Both the position numbers and the translations under genes were made by a program. Under the pieces are notes generated by a model. It saw only the letters and a list, made by a program, of their open reading frames with translations, was not told the DNA's origin and made no database searches. This document shows positions 33,597-46,400 of a stretch of DNA of 64,000 bases, piece by piece. Source of the DNA: Primula veris (Eukaryota > Streptophyta > Magnoliopsida > Ericales > Primulaceae); the NCBI GenBank assembly GCA_963682055.1, contig OY821746.1:13567992-13631991 (forward strand), given 5' to 3'. Position 1 is the stretch's first letter; each line of letters opens with the position of its first letter.

Positions 33597-36500
33597 ATGA
33601 AGGCAGCTCAGGCTTGGCGTATAAGCATGAAAGCCATACAACTCCTACCTGCGCAACGCAACCGTACCCAAAAGCGGCCCACATGGATTATTATATTGAT
33701 TACACTCGTTAGCATTTTCTTGGTTTTGGGGTATATATACCCGCCCCAGAATTCTTCAGCTTGTTATTTGTTCTCATCTAACGGTTGTGATAGCATCTCC
33801 AAATGGCTCCCAGAAGTTCCAGTTAGAGATTTTACCGATGAAGAAATAGCATCGCGGGTGGTTATTAGGGATTTATTGCATAGTCCGCCAATTGTAACTG
33901 ATAATTCTAAAGTTGCGTTTATGTTCTTAACCCCTGGTGCATTGCCTTTCGAGAAACTTTGGGACAAGTTTTTTCATGTAAGAGGTTCATCTGATCTTTT
34001 TAGGCCTCATTTGGCTGCAGCTTATCTACTCAATATTTTTTCCTTAAATTTTGGTTTACATTTGGTTGACCAGCTTAAGATCTGAGCTTTTCTGGTTCTT
34101 GGCTTGAGTAAGCTTGTTTTCTTGCAGCTCTTTAGTTCAGTTTCTTTTGGGTTGAAACTTGAAAGTTGGACTATATTTGGCTGACCAGTTTAATATCCAA
34201 CCATTTGTGGGCTTTTGGCCCTAGTAACTTAACTTCTTTATGTTGGATGGCACCTGCTATTTTTTCTGAACATCAAAATTTTCCAGCTTTTTTGAATATA
34301 ATCTGGAACCGATTAATAAAGGTTGTGTTCCTGCATATTGTTGGTGTCATTCGTTCAAAGTACTTTCAGATTTTCCGTCAGCATATGGGTGTAATTGTTA
34401 TCCAGTAGTATGGTTGAGAAATCCACAACGGGTTTGTTAGGTTGCAGTTTTATTAAAAAAAATGCTGGAGGTTCAGAAAAAATATGTATGTTCATCGAGC
34501 TTAAAGCTTCTACATTTTAAGAGCCAAAAAGGCAGAAAAGCTCTGTATTTAAGTTGGTTAACTATTGCAGCCTTGTTTTTAAGCCAAAAAAATAAATCCA
34601 AATGTACCGGCTGCAAGCCTGTAACCAATCATGGCAATAATGTTTTGAAGTGTGTTTTTGATCAAAACGGAGCCTGTGAATAAGATAAAATTACCATGGT
34701 AAAAAAAAATACCACTAGGCAATTGTTCGTTGGTTCTTCCAAAGTTAAATTGTTGTTAGTGCAGTTCAGTGTCAATATTAAGTTGCGTAATTTGTCTTTG
34801 GCAGGGGAATGAGGGAAGATTCTCAATATATGTGCATGAATCTAAAGATAAACCGGTACATTTTAGCCGCTACTTTATCAATCGGGAGATACGCAGTAGC
34901 ACGGTATGTGAGCTTGATTAGGAAAATAAGTAAAAATAAAACAGTCCATCAATTTTATTTCTGCATATTGTAACTTAACTTTAGTCAATGACAATCGGTA
35001 GTAAGTTTTAGTCAAGTAGTGGTAAGCATCATCAAATTTTTTGTATTCTTGTTATTATTTCCCAAAACAGCCAAAAGTAGTTGTTTACTTCTGTTTACCT
35101 CTATGTTTTAAAAGTTGAGATAAGGGCAGCTTTTTGCAACCCTTAGCGTGTGAGATAATTGGAGGTGGTCATGCCATTTATTTGAGTTATGTTTCTATGA
35201 CCCTTATTTGGTCAGATTTGATTTGATGTCAAATTCAATTTCTTTTTGATTTTATTAAAAAAAAAACTTTTTTCGTTTTAGTGAAAACCCAGGTTACTGG
35301 ACCTTAATGTTAGGAAGATTTTACCTTTTGAAAAACTCATCAATAGTCGAAATTTTCTGATTGTTTTCAATTTCAATTTTATCTTCCGAGTTTTGATTAG
35401 TATGGTTAGGCGTGCACATGTTTGTTGATATGATCTTATCTAAGAGTATCTTCTTACTAGGATAGTTGTGTAATTTATTTTTTTAATTAAAAATCTAAAA
35501 TAGAAAAAGCTAAAACCAAACACAATTTAAATAAAATCTGGATTTATGTATATGTTTACCAAACACTTTTGTTACAGCTTTTAAAAATCAAAATTTTTTG
35601 TCAATGATTTTTTAAAATAAGATTTTTGACTAAAAAATCTGTTATCAAACAGACCCTTAAAATTTATAAGCACTTGGAGAAATAAACCAGTGAAGTTAGA
35701 AAAAGAAAGTCAAGTAACAAGTTAGGCTTCATCAATTAATCTTGCAGGTTGATTGGGGAACGATCTCAATGGTTGATGCAGAAAGACGCCTGTTGGGAAA
35801 TGCACTTAAAGACCCCGAAAATCAACATTTTGTGTTATTGTCGGATAGGTTAGTTAATAGAAGTTTCTGTCGTTGTTTTGAAGGTTTTTTTCCCTGCCTT
35901 GCAACTCAGAAAATGATACGAATTGTCTCTGTCTTTGGTGCATTGCAGTTGTATACCCATTCGTGATTTCAACTTCGTGTACAACTATCTAGTGTTCTCT
36001 AATATCAGCTTCATAGACTGGTGCGAGTGTAGTAATTATTGCTGTCTTTAATTATTTTTAGTACACCTTCATTCTGGCATTTCAAGCAACGTCTTTATAA
36101 TAATTTAGTACTTAAAATTGTGTTATTTGTTGAGACATGATTCTGATCTCTGTCAGCTTTGACGATCCCGGTCCACATGGAACAGCAGGCAGGTATTCAA
36201 AGCTCATGTTGCCAGAAGTTGATATAAGCGATTTTCGAAAGGGTGCACAGGTACTAACTTAATCTGGTGAAGTTTTAACATGATTTGTATATTCATCTTG
36301 CTTTTATCCGGTTATCTTATTTAGAAAAGGGTTCTTATAATTGTAATGTTCGCTATAGTGGTTCACCATGAAACGCCAGCATGCACTGGTAGTAATGGCT
36401 GACAATCTTTACTATACAAAATTCCGGGATTTCTGCAGGGTAAGTCAGTTTGTACTTATGGTTTGCTTTATAGTTTCTGTTGCTATATTATGTTTTTCAG

Positions 36501-38408
36501 TGCTGATGCTTTAGATCTGTGAAAGGTAGTTTGTGCGTCATGATATTATGTTTGTGCATTGTCTTTAATCATCCCTACTAATTCTATCTACATTCTACAG
36601 TGACATGTTCTTTTGTTACTTTAAAATTACTGATATTACTTTATGTCAGGGGCGGAACCAGGATGGTTTTTTTGGGGGGGGACGTGGTGTAAAAAATATG
36701 TCGAACAGAGGATAAAATAAATAAGATCTAATACAAAATAATTTTTTTTTCTATGTTTAACATAGCATAAAATAAATATGAAGTTAAGACAAAGGGTATT
36801 GGGCAATAAAATATTTTTTTAGTAATCTTTGTTTGGGAAAATAGAATGGTCATTTACGAAATTTGGTAATTTCAAAGTAAAAAACAGAAATTTTTAGAAA
36901 AAAACAACTAACATAATTTGAACTCATAACCTTCCACTGTCTTAAAGCCAATTTTACCACTACACCAACAACTATTTTGTTTAATTAGGGGGGACCATCA
37001 ATTTATATATCTTAGAAAATTTTAAATTACACATAAAAAAATAAAAAAAATTGAAAATCGCCGCCGGGGGTGGCCACGGTCACCCCCGCCACCCCCTGGG
37101 TCCGCCCCTGCTTTATGTAACGTCGTTTTTACAGTTTTTCTGTACATTTGTTTCCATTTATATGATTAACATAATTTGTTCCGTTTTCTTAAACCGACAT
37201 TGAGTAAATATGATGTCTGTTTAAGCTTCTGCATAAGTAGCAAGCAGATTGCTTGTATTTTACATGATAGCGGAGAAACTATTATTTGTCAGCCATGACA
37301 AAGGGGAAGAGAGAATCGGTGATGTTCTTGTTCCATAAGAGCATTTCCATTGTGTTAGCTTGTTCATTAATATGGCTACCATATGACCCCCCATTTATTT
37401 TGCTCAAAATTGAATCACATGAATCCCTATAGTGTATTACCACATGCCACATAAGAATTACGAACTAATGATCCAAACTGTTATGATTCTTTTTTCTGCA
37501 GTGTCTTTAAGTGTGTGAAGTGAGACCTAAATATTTTGTTTATATTGAGATTTTGGTTATCTGTTTATCGAAATTAAATTTAAAAATTTGCAGCCAGGAA
37601 TAGACGGGTGGAAAAATTGTTATTCTGATGAACATTACCTCCCCACATTTTTCAATGTAAGGATGTTGTATGGTATTTTATTAATTCACATATGTAAAAT
37701 AATTTGCCAACTATGTTATTGGATAGGCTGTTCGAAATGAAATGACATTTCTTCCCTTTGTCGTTAGATGCTTGATCCAGAAGGCATTTCACACTGGTCT
37801 GTCACACATGTTGATTGGTCGGAAGGAAAATGGCATCCTAAAGCTTACAGTGCTCAAGATATTTCTTCTGAGCTCTTGAAGAATATCACTGTATATCCTT
37901 AATCTTACACTCATTGTCCAATTTGTTTATTTTCAGTATATTTGCTACACAATTTAGTTGTTCTTTGTATGGCATCTTATACATTGGTTTGATTCTTTTG
38001 GTCTCACACAAGTTCTTTTCTTCTTGTTTCTTAGTTGAAGACGGTTGATAGAAGTTTCCATGTTACAAGTGATGAAGCGGTATGTGATTACAGTAGCTTC
38101 TACAAATCTTAAAATATTACCATATAGTAAATTTACTAACGAACCCTTCAAAGCCTATGAGTTAGTGAATACTAGTTTACAAGGCATTTGGTTTAGGTAT
38201 ATATATTTCCTAAGGATCTGGTTACAATATAGAGTAATTGAATTTAGTTCATGTATTTTATTTTATTTTTGGTTAATTCTTGCAGAAGAAAGAAATACAC
38301 AATCCATGTATAAGGAACGGAGTGCTAGGGCCGTGTTACTTATTCGCGAGAAAGTTCTTACCAGACACCGTGGACAGGTTGCTTGAATTTTCTATGATAG
38401 AGTCATAA
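33597..38408 (+). CDS. GT14 (DUF266, BC10-like) glycosyltransferase, 10 exons, 393 aa
   Basis: Exons join in frame at 33597-33977, 34805-34903, 35748-35848, 35949-36020, 36157-36250, 36359-36439, 37594-37656, 37768-37890, 38035-38079 and 38286-38408. Every junction has GT..AG and phases agree, giving 1,182 bp. The product is a type II membrane protein: a short basic N-terminus, one membrane helix at about residues 29-48 (WIIILITLVSIFLVLGYIY), then a lumenal domain. Family landmarks are DFTDEEIASRVVIRDLL, KVAFMFLTPGALPFEKLWDKFF, RFSIYVH, HFVLLSDSCIPIRDF, DDPGPHGTAGRYS, WFTMKRQHA, CYSDEHYLPTF, HVDWSEGKWHP and a C-terminal GPCYLFARKF. Such proteins act in the Golgi and are linked to core-2/I-branching-type transfer, with roles in cell walls or arabinogalactan proteins; the exact substrate is unknown. 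Length fits the family. Intron 4 begins GTGCGA, an unusual donor. Intron 6 carries a hAT MITE. Confidence 0.9.
35178..35655. mobile_element. insertion in GT14 intron 2, absent from the duplicate
   Basis: Alignment by eye with the partial duplicate (46880-46925) shows about 470 bp present only here, between CATGCCATTTA and AAAATTTATAAGCACTT. The ends GACCCTTATTTGGTCAG and AAGGGTCTGTTTGATAAC (reverse complement) are loosely inverted, suggesting a small DNA element. A duplication site was not resolved. Confidence 0.45.
36647..37110. mobile_element. hAT MITE in GT14 intron 6, with tRNA-like module
   Basis: Perfect terminal inverted repeats CAGGGGCGGA / TCCGCCCCTG and a perfect 8-bp duplication CTTTATGT (36639-36646 and 37111-37118). 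At 464 bp it is non-coding, with a G-run near the left end and a GC-rich GGTGGCCACGGTCACCCC palindrome near the right. Confidence 0.9.
36914..36970 (-). other. tRNA-like module inside the intronic hAT MITE
   Basis: Minus-strand TGGTGTAGTGGTAAAATTGG (from 36967) and GAGTTCAAATT (from 36925) are A-box- and B-box-like with starts 42 bases apart. Acceptor-stem pairing is not visible. Confidence 0.5.
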
Positions 38409-39797
38409 TTCTTTATCGGGGAAAAATATGATCGTAATTCTTCACCATCATTATCTTTTCCCGTGTTATTTTTACGTACTTTTGGCGCTCTTTGGAATGA
38501 AAAGGGACCGAAAGAAAGCTTTTATAGCATGTTTGGAGTGAGAGGAACTTTTGTTAATTGTTGTTGATTGTAGTAGGGTTTTTTTTTTTGACAGGAACTT
38601 TTGTTATGGATTCTAGTACAGTTAGTAGACTTTTATTTCATTGTCGTGGCATTAAAATAGCGTCCTCCTTGCTTTTTTGTTCTTTATAAGCCGTTCCCTG
38701 TTTCCCTGAAAATCTAAAGAAGCTTTAGAAGAAAAAATGTGTGAGCACAGATGAAGCCATAGAGAAATGCTGACTTTTTCTCTCAGAAAGCTGTGCATGT
38801 TTCGAACTTTATCATCCGATACCTTTCTTGCAACTTATTTACCAAATCAGCCAACTCATGTCTCTTGAAAAAAGAACCACTTATTTTACAGAAGAACACT
38901 CCAATAGTTCTCCATGAAAGACTGTCAACTTACGTTCTTGATTTGTTTATTATACATCTTCATTAGCAGGTTAATCGAATTGATCATTGATGGAAAGTTA
39001 TGTTTTCCTATGAGAAGATTTACAGTAATAAAAATATTTTGGAAACTACGCATGGTTAGGAGTGAACAGAAGTCGACTGAATCAAGCCAATCCGACCAAA
39101 AACCTCCTTAAAACTTTAAAAACCGATCTAATTGGGTTTTGTTTAATGTACAAAGTAATGAAAAAAAAAAACCGGAAACAAAGTATTCAGATTAGAAGTA
39201 CAAGTCGAACCGACCAAAAGCCAAACTAAATCGATTGCTAATCGGTTTTATTTATGTTATTTTTATGTAAATTGCATTTTATTTCTGATGTTCTATGTAT
39301 TCATCGTTGTGTTATATAACATGTTATTTTGTTTTCTTCCGCCCTTTTTCACTTTTACTAAAACAAATTTCTATTCTCTAATTAGTTAAAGTTACTGACT
39401 ACTAAGTCGAGTCGAACCAAACCGAGCACTAATAATTTAGTTTGGTTAGTTCTAATATTAATTTGATTATAATCAAACAACACAGTCGGATTTAATTAGT
39501 TTGGACAAGCTTAACACCAGCCGAGACTCTAACTTATGTTAGGCAACAACTTACTTTCACTAGCCAAAAAGTAATGTACGACGATTTTCTAATGCGTTCT
39601 AGCAATGAATAGTGATGTTAAACGGTTCTAATTATGTGTAGGTGACATTAGAACGTCCTTTATTTTTGATTTTTCTGTAACATTAATTTTATCTGTTATA
39701 ATGAAAATTATTGTTAGCTTGGTTGATATTTTTTGAAAAACCCAACTAAAAACGGATTTTCGTGACCAAGTACACTCCGGTTAACTACCTAACAATT

Positions 39798-39843
<46 letters not shown>

Positions 39844-40331
39844 TTTTTTATTTGTTATAACAAAATATACTCTGTTGTGCTTAATTAAATGTGCACTATT
39901 TTATATTGGGTTGTGATAAGCGTGGCATTTTCAATAATAATTTTACTCAACAAATTTTAAAATTTAATATAAAGGAGTGAGTATGTTTCTCTTATGTGTC
40001 ATAGCATCTGTTCTGTAACAAAAATGGCCTTTTTAACCATATTTTTTTAATATCTTTACAAACTGGAGTATTAATTTTTGTAATATCACCCCATCCTTCT
40101 CCTATATTTTTATCAAACCCATAAACTCAAATTCTTAACCCATTTATTTTCCCAAATGAACTCAAATAAAATCAAGGGTAATGCTTATACACACTCATCT
40201 TCATTTGGGCTCTCTTAAAACAGCACAAATTTGTACAAGCTGAGGTTTTTATTAATACCCACCTGGTGAAAGTCAATTAACTTCAAAAAGGTAGAGTCTT
40301 TGATTATTTAATCCAAGGTTTTTGCAATAAA
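38409..40331. other. intergenic; possible hAT remnant and (AT)n
   Basis: A hAT-like remnant may start at TAGGAGTGAACAGAAG (39057), followed by scattered AACCGACC/TTTGGTT motifs to about 39530. An AT microsatellite lies at 39803-39841. The 60 bases before the PPR start are open in its frame after a TAA at 40275. No gene otherwise. Confidence 0.35.
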
Positions 40332-43154
40332 ATGAAGGATCCTCAAAAGGGTTTTTGTGTTTTAAGAGATTTTTTGAGAAGTAAAGGTGCATTGCCTTCT
40401 TCTTATACTTTTTTTTCTTTAATTTACGGTTTTAGTAAAATTGAAAATATGGATCGAGCGGTCGAAGTGTTGGAAATTATGAATGATGAGAAGTTTCGAT
40501 ACCCTTTTAATGATTTTGTTTGTAGTTCGGTTGTTTCGGGGTTTTGTAGGATTGGGAAGCCTGAATTAGCGGTTGGATTTTCCGAAAATGCCAAGAAAAT
40601 AGGAGTTTTTAGGCCTAATATTGTGACCTACACCGCTCTTTTGAGCGCTTATTGTAAGTTGAGTCGAACGGAGAAGGTTTATGAGTTGGTTTCTAGGATA
40701 AAAAGTGAGGGTTTATGTTTTGATGTAGTGTTCTATAGTAGCTGGATTCATGAGTATTTTGAAGGAGGGGCTCCATGTGAGGCATTGGGTAAGGTTAGAG
40801 AAATGATTGAGAAAAAAATAGTTTTGGATACGATTGGCTATACGATACTCATAGATGGATTTTCAAAAGATGGCCATGTGGAAAAAGCTGTTGGCTTTTT
40901 ACACAAGATGAAGAAGGAGAGATTGGCACCCAATTTGGTAACATATACTGCGATTATATCCGGTTTTTGCAAGAAAGGGAAATTAGTAGAGGCTTTTCGC
41001 TTATTTAAAAGGGTTAAGGATTTGGGAATTGAAGTTGATGAAATTTTATATGCTACTTTAATTGATGGAGTTTGTAGGATAGGTGATTTGGATCGTGTGT
41101 TTTGCTTGCTCGGGGATATGGAGAAGAAGGGTATTAAGCCTACGGTTGTTACTTGTAATATGGTGATTAATGGTCTGTGCAAAGCTGGTAGAACTTTTGA
41201 GGCCGATGAGTTCTCAAATAACATTATTGGAGATATATACACGTATGGTACATTAATACATGGATATAGTAAGGAAGAGAATGATACAGAAATTTTGGAA
41301 ACAAAAAGAAAATTAGAATCATCCGGTGTCAAAATGGATGTAATTATGTGTAACATTCTTATTAAAGCACTATTCATGGTTGGGTTATTTGAGGATGCCA
41401 TAGCAATATACAAAGAAATGTCCGAACTGGACTTGGTTGCAAATGCTGTTACTTACTGTACCATGATTGACGGATACTGTAAACATGGTAAAATAGATGA
41501 AGCTCTTGAGATATTTGACCAATTTAGGGCAAATTGTGTTCCTTCGGTTGCGTGTTATAATTGTATTATCCACAGGCTTTGTTCGAACGGTATGCCGGAT
41601 GTGGCTGTTGAGGTATTCTTAGAGTTATATGAGAAGGGATTTTCTTCAAATTCAAGTGTAAATAAGATGTTAATCAAGGCGATTTATGGTGAAAAAGGTA
41701 GCACAGGGGTTGTTGGATTTTTTTGTAGAATAGAGAATATGAGGGATGAAATATTTAAGATAATTTGTAATGATGCCATCTATATTCTGTGTAAGAAAGG
41801 TTTTCTTGATGCTGCTATAGATGTTTTCGTGTTAATGCAAAGAAAGGGGTCGATTGTTGATGTAAAGTCATGCTATGTAATTATGAGAGCTCTTATACGG
41901 GATGGAAAAGGTTGGTTGAGTCTTCCTATTTTAAGTACCATGGTTAAAATGTACGGTGTAGTTGAACCTAAAGTTGCCAAGATTCTTGTCCATTACCTTT
42001 GTATGACGGACATGAGCAATGCCATTAAATTTATATACCTAATTAATAAGAGTAAGGTCACTTTTCCAATTTCTACCAGTGTTCTCAGAGCACTTGTTAG
42101 GGATGGTAGAGCTTTGGATGCTTACAGACTTACTGTCGAAGCTGAATCTAGTTTACCTGTTATGGATGTGATTGATTATACCATGATTGTGGATGGGCTT
42201 TGTAAGGAAGGATATCTAGACAAGGCTTTAAATCTTTGTACTTTCGCCAATAGTAAGGAGATTATCCTTAATATTGTTACTTACAATTCAGTGATAAATG
42301 GATTATGCAAGCAAGGGTGTTTTATAGAAGCATTTAGGTTATTTGATTCCGTAGAAAAAGTGAATCTAGTTCCATCTGAGATTACATACTCTACTTTGAT
42401 CAACATTCTATCAAAAGAAGGTTATTTGGTAGATGCTAGAAAGTTATTCGACAGAATGGTATCCAAGAAGATGATTCCAAATACGCGTGTTTACAACTCA
42501 TTAATTGATGGGTATTGCAAGCTTGGTAATGTTAAAGAAGCCTCAAAGCTTTTGGTGGACATGGAGCTACAAGGAAATATACCTGATGAATTTACAGTTA
42601 GTTTTCTAATTAACGGTTTTTGCCAAAAGGGTGACATGGAAAAAGCACTTGAGCAGTTTTTCGAATTCAAGGCGAGAGGCTTGCCACCTGATTTTTTGGG
42701 GTTTTTATATTTGACAAGGGGCTTGTATATGAAAGGAAGAATGGAAGAGTGTCGTAATATTTTGGGGGAAATGCTTCAAAGTGAATCTGTTCGCAAACTT
42801 ATAAATAAAGCCGACGATATGGTTCAAACGGAATCCACAGCAAACTTTCTTCTCTCTTTATGTGAACAAGGGAGCATAAAAGAGGTCATTACGGTCCTTG
42901 ATGAAGTTGCTTGCATGTTTTTCCCACTAGCAAGGAGATCTACCATTTATGTTGAGAAACAGGAAAGAAAAGAACACTCTGATAAATTATTTGAATCTAA
43001 CAATGGAGGCGAGTTAGAGAAGATGGTGAAAGGAAAAGGATCACAAGTACCTGACTTTGAGTCTTTTTTTTCAGTAGTTTCTTCTCTTTGTTTGAGTGGA
43101 GACTTGAAGAAGGCTAATCAACTGGCGAAATTGCTTTGTAGTTCGCATATATGA
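40332..43154 (+). CDS. P-class pentatricopeptide repeat protein (At5g57250-like)
   Basis: A single open frame of 940 residues made almost wholly of 35-residue helical pairs. Repeated signatures are [54 protein letters not shown] and [15 protein letters not shown]; roughly two dozen motifs by eye. There is no E or DYW tail, so it is P-class. Such proteins bind organellar RNA, each repeat reading one base, and act in RNA stability, splicing or translation in mitochondria or plastids. Overall order and wording resemble my memory of Arabidopsis At5g57250 (predicted mitochondrial). The frame continues upstream of the ATG without a Met as [14 protein letters not shown], itself PPR-like, to a stop at 40275. 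No transit peptide and none of the family's first hundred or so residues are visible. Either an upstream exon was missed or the gene is 5'-truncated. Confidence 0.9.
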   Translation: MKDPQKGFCVLRDFLRSKGALPSSYTFFSLIYGFSKIENMDRAVEVLEIMNDEKFRYPFNDFVCSSVVSGFCRIGKPELAVGFSENAKKIGVFRPNIVTYTALLSAYCKLSRTEKVYELVSRIKSEGLCFDVVFYSSWIHEYFEGGAPCEALGKVREMIEKKIVLDTIGYTILIDGFSKDGHVEKAVGFLHKMKKERLAPNLVTYTAIISGFCKKGKLVEAFRLFKRVKDLGIEVDEILYATLIDGVCRIGDLDRVFCLLGDMEKKGIKPTVVTCNMVINGLCKAGRTFEADEFSNNIIGDIYTYGTLIHGYSKEENDTEILETKRKLESSGVKMDVIMCNILIKALFMVGLFEDAIAIYKEMSELDLVANAVTYCTMIDGYCKHGKIDEALEIFDQFRANCVPSVACYNCIIHRLCSNGMPDVAVEVFLELYEKGFSSNSSVNKMLIKAIYGEKGSTGVVGFFCRIENMRDEIFKIICNDAIYILCKKGFLDAAIDVFVLMQRKGSIVDVKSCYVIMRALIRDGKGWLSLPILSTMVKMYGVVEPKVAKILVHYLCMTDMSNAIKFIYLINKSKVTFPISTSVLRALVRDGRALDAYRLTVEAESSLPVMDVIDYTMIVDGLCKEGYLDKALNLCTFANSKEIILNIVTYNSVINGLCKQGCFIEAFRLFDSVEKVNLVPSEITYSTLINILSKEGYLVDARKLFDRMVSKKMIPNTRVYNSLIDGYCKLGNVKEASKLLVDMELQGNIPDEFTVSFLINGFCQKGDMEKALEQFFEFKARGLPPDFLGFLYLTRGLYMKGRMEECRNILGEMLQSESVRKLINKADDMVQTESTANFLLSLCEQGSIKEVITVLDEVACMFFPLARRSTIYVEKQERKEHSDKLFESNNGGELEKMVKGKGSQVPDFESFFSVVSSLCLSGDLKKANQLAKLLCSSHI

Positions 43155-43458
43155 TTTCAGGCCTTAATAACTGCATTTGGGGATCCTTATTGTTCGAGCG
43201 TGGTGCATTGGGATAGCTCTCACAGGTACACATAGCCTGTATTCTTCCCTTATCTTCTCTTCATGTGTGTATGTGTGCCCCTTCTTTTAATAATCGTTCT
43301 GTGGCACCTGAAGTAGATATTCAACTGCTTCAGTTTTGTATTTTCTTGTAGTTTAGTGACACGTAGAATGTAAATTTAGAATATGTACATTAAAGTTTGC
43401 TTTATGAAATCTGCATACAGGTAAGAACGTAACAATTAAAACAAAGCCGAGGGCACTT
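43155..43458. other. 3' flank of the PPR gene
   Basis: Probable 3' untranslated and intergenic sequence; nothing else seen. Confidence 0.4.
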
Positions 43459-46400
43459 TTTCTAAAAAAAACTGTGTCTCTACTGCTTCTAAAAGAGAAG
43501 TTGGGCACAGTTTTGTGCAAATTTGCGAGTTATTTCGGTTGAAATCTGTTACGTATTAAAATGTAGATGAAGGCAGCTCAGGCTTAGTGTTTAAGCATAA
43601 AAGCCATACAACTTCTACCTGCGCATCCCCACCGTACCCAAAAGCGACCTACGTGGATTATTATTTTGATTACAAGCATTTTCTTGGTTTGTGGGTATAT
43701 ATGCCCTCCCCATAACTCTTCAGCCTGTTATTAATTCTCATCTAATGCTTGTGATAGCATCTCCAAATGGCTTCTGGAAGTTCCACTTAAGAGATTTCAT
43801 CGATGAAGAAATAGCATCGCGGGTGGTCATTAGGGATTTATTACAGAGTCCGTCAGTTGTAACTGAGAACTCTAAAGTTGCGATCATGTTCTTAACCCCT
43901 GCTGCATTGCCTTTCGAGAGACTTTGGGACAAGTTTTTTCCATGTAGGAGGTTCATTTGATTTTTTATGGCCTTGTTTGGCTGCAGCTTATCTACTCAGT
44001 TTGGTTTTTCATAAAATTTGGATTACATTTGGTTGACCAGCTTAAGATCTGAGCTTTTCTGTTTCTTGGCGTGAGTAAGCTTGTTTTTTTGCTGCTCTTA
44101 AGTTCAGTTTCTTTTGGGTTGAAACTTGAAAGTTGGATTATATTTGGTTGACCAGCTTAATATCTGACCGTTTGTTGTCTTTTGGACTTGATAATAATTT
44201 AACTGCTTTAAGTTGGATGAGAACTGCTAATTTTCTGTGTAACACCCCAAATTTAATAGATGTCACACGGCCGAATAACACGTAACTTGACCCGTGTTAC
44301 ACGAAGCCTAAAACTCAAATTTATAAAATAGATAAATTTTCTTTCAATACTCATAAAATTTGTCAATTTAACACAAATTATATATAGTTTAACATCCCAA
44401 AATATTTCGTACAAAGAAATCATATAATCAGAATAATAACTTTTATAAGTATACTAGCAGCGGAAAAGAAACTTAAACAACACTGAGGTCTTGGTCCCAA
44501 CTGACTCAACTCCGACTCTAAATAACTTGTATTTACCTGAAAAGATTAAAAGAGAGGATAAGGCAAACGAGCTTAGTGAATGATATTTATACCTATAAGG
44601 AGTAAGTTTTGACAACCCGTCTTCAAAAATGCAATATGTATTTTTATAATGACCAAAAAAAAAAGAAGAAATAAGTTGAATCTTTTCGGTTTCAGCCCAT
44701 GTGTGTTTACATACATAAAATAAGTTTAAATTATAAATTCAAAACGCAGAAAAATATAAATCAATAAACCATTTATTTATCATCAAAATTAAATAATACT
44801 AAAATCAAACTTTGAACCAGACTGAAAATTCATTGCCATTAATTCTTTTCTCTCTATTGTTGGATCCAACTATCGTACTCAAAGTCACCTAGGTCGACAA
44901 TCTAAGAAATCCCATTAAGACGATCCGGCTAAGGTCACCGCACTTAAGAGGCCTGTTCCAAAACCGTTAAGAAAACTAGAGTCGCCAATTTAAGTAGCAT
45001 ATTCTTTAGCCACCAACGTCACCCCACTAAAGAGGCGTGTTCCTTGGATTTATAAATCATAAAATAAAGGTCACCTCACTTAAGAGGCCTGTTCCTCAAA
45101 GTTCATTGCTGGTCCCGAAAATCATTAATCATTCGAGTAATTCAAATCATTTAAATCAAAATCAATTATCTCAAATCATTATATCAAAATCAGATATCCA
45201 AAATAACAATAATTGAAATACTTGTTAAACAATATAAGATATGATTTCAATATATATATATTTCCGTATAACCTGGATAACATATCGTTTATATATAACA
45301 AAACTTTTCACATAAATCATCTCAAATCATTTAATAAAATTCATATATATAAATATAAATAAAGTCATTCATTTATATAGATTTTGTTGAGCATAAAAAT
45401 CAATATTGAAAATATTTTCTAAACAAGCATGAGAAATAAATCAAGTATACATGTGTGATATATAATCAATTGATCAAAATATTAGTTGACATCACGTTAT
45501 AAAAGAATTATTTTCAAAATATGTTTTTAAATAATATAATTCCATACACTACTTTACAAAATAACATGGGTAGTAAATCGATTATATATATAGGGTACAA
45601 AATCACTCACATATCAAACGAAAGCCGAAGTGTTTCCTCGAAATAAGAATAAAAGCTTCACAAAAGAAAGGTAGTTTCTGTACCCATGCCTCTCTGTCTA
45701 TCCATACGGTTTCTAATATGCTAGTATTAAATAGGAGTTTCTAATATGCTACTAAATTATAGGATTGTTAGTTATATAACGTGCAACACTCATACTTATC
45801 TTATCTTATTTTGTTTTATTTTTATTTTATCCATGTACACATATAGTTATAATTAATTGCTGCTCTAACCTCGTCAACTTATTTGCAGCCAAATTACTCC
45901 ATATCTTACTAATTAATTAGCCACCATTGCTAATAAAAGTTCATAATAGCATTACTAAAATAAAAAGAAAACATGGGGTTTCACATTCTGAACCTCAAAA
46001 TTTCCAGCTTGTTTCAATATAAGCTGCAACCGATAAATAAATGTTTTGTTTCTGCATATTGTTGGTGTCATTCGTTCAAAGCCAAACTACGCCTTTGTCC
46101 AGTTTTATGGACCTATGGTGGAGAAAACGGCAATGGGTTTGTTGGGTTGCAGTTTTTAAGAAAATAAGCTTGAGTTTTAGAAAAAATCTATGTTCATCCC
46201 AGTTTAAAAATTCTACCTTTTTTAGATCCAAAAAGCCAGGAAAGCTCCGTATTTAAGTTGGACAACTATTCCAGTCTTGTTTTTAAGCCAAAATAAATAA
46301 ATTAAACGTCAATTAGCTGCAAGCCTGTAACCAAACATGGCCAAAATGGTTTGAAGTGTGTTTTGATCAAAATGGAACCTGTGAATATGATAGCTTGGCA

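Noticed and set aside
38045..38386. 113-residue frame in the GT14 3' region
   Set aside because: It runs through intron 9 in a frame different from the exons on either side.
43691..43960. Short frame with GT14-like residues
   Set aside because: It is a surviving stretch of the decayed GT14 duplicate, not a separate gene.
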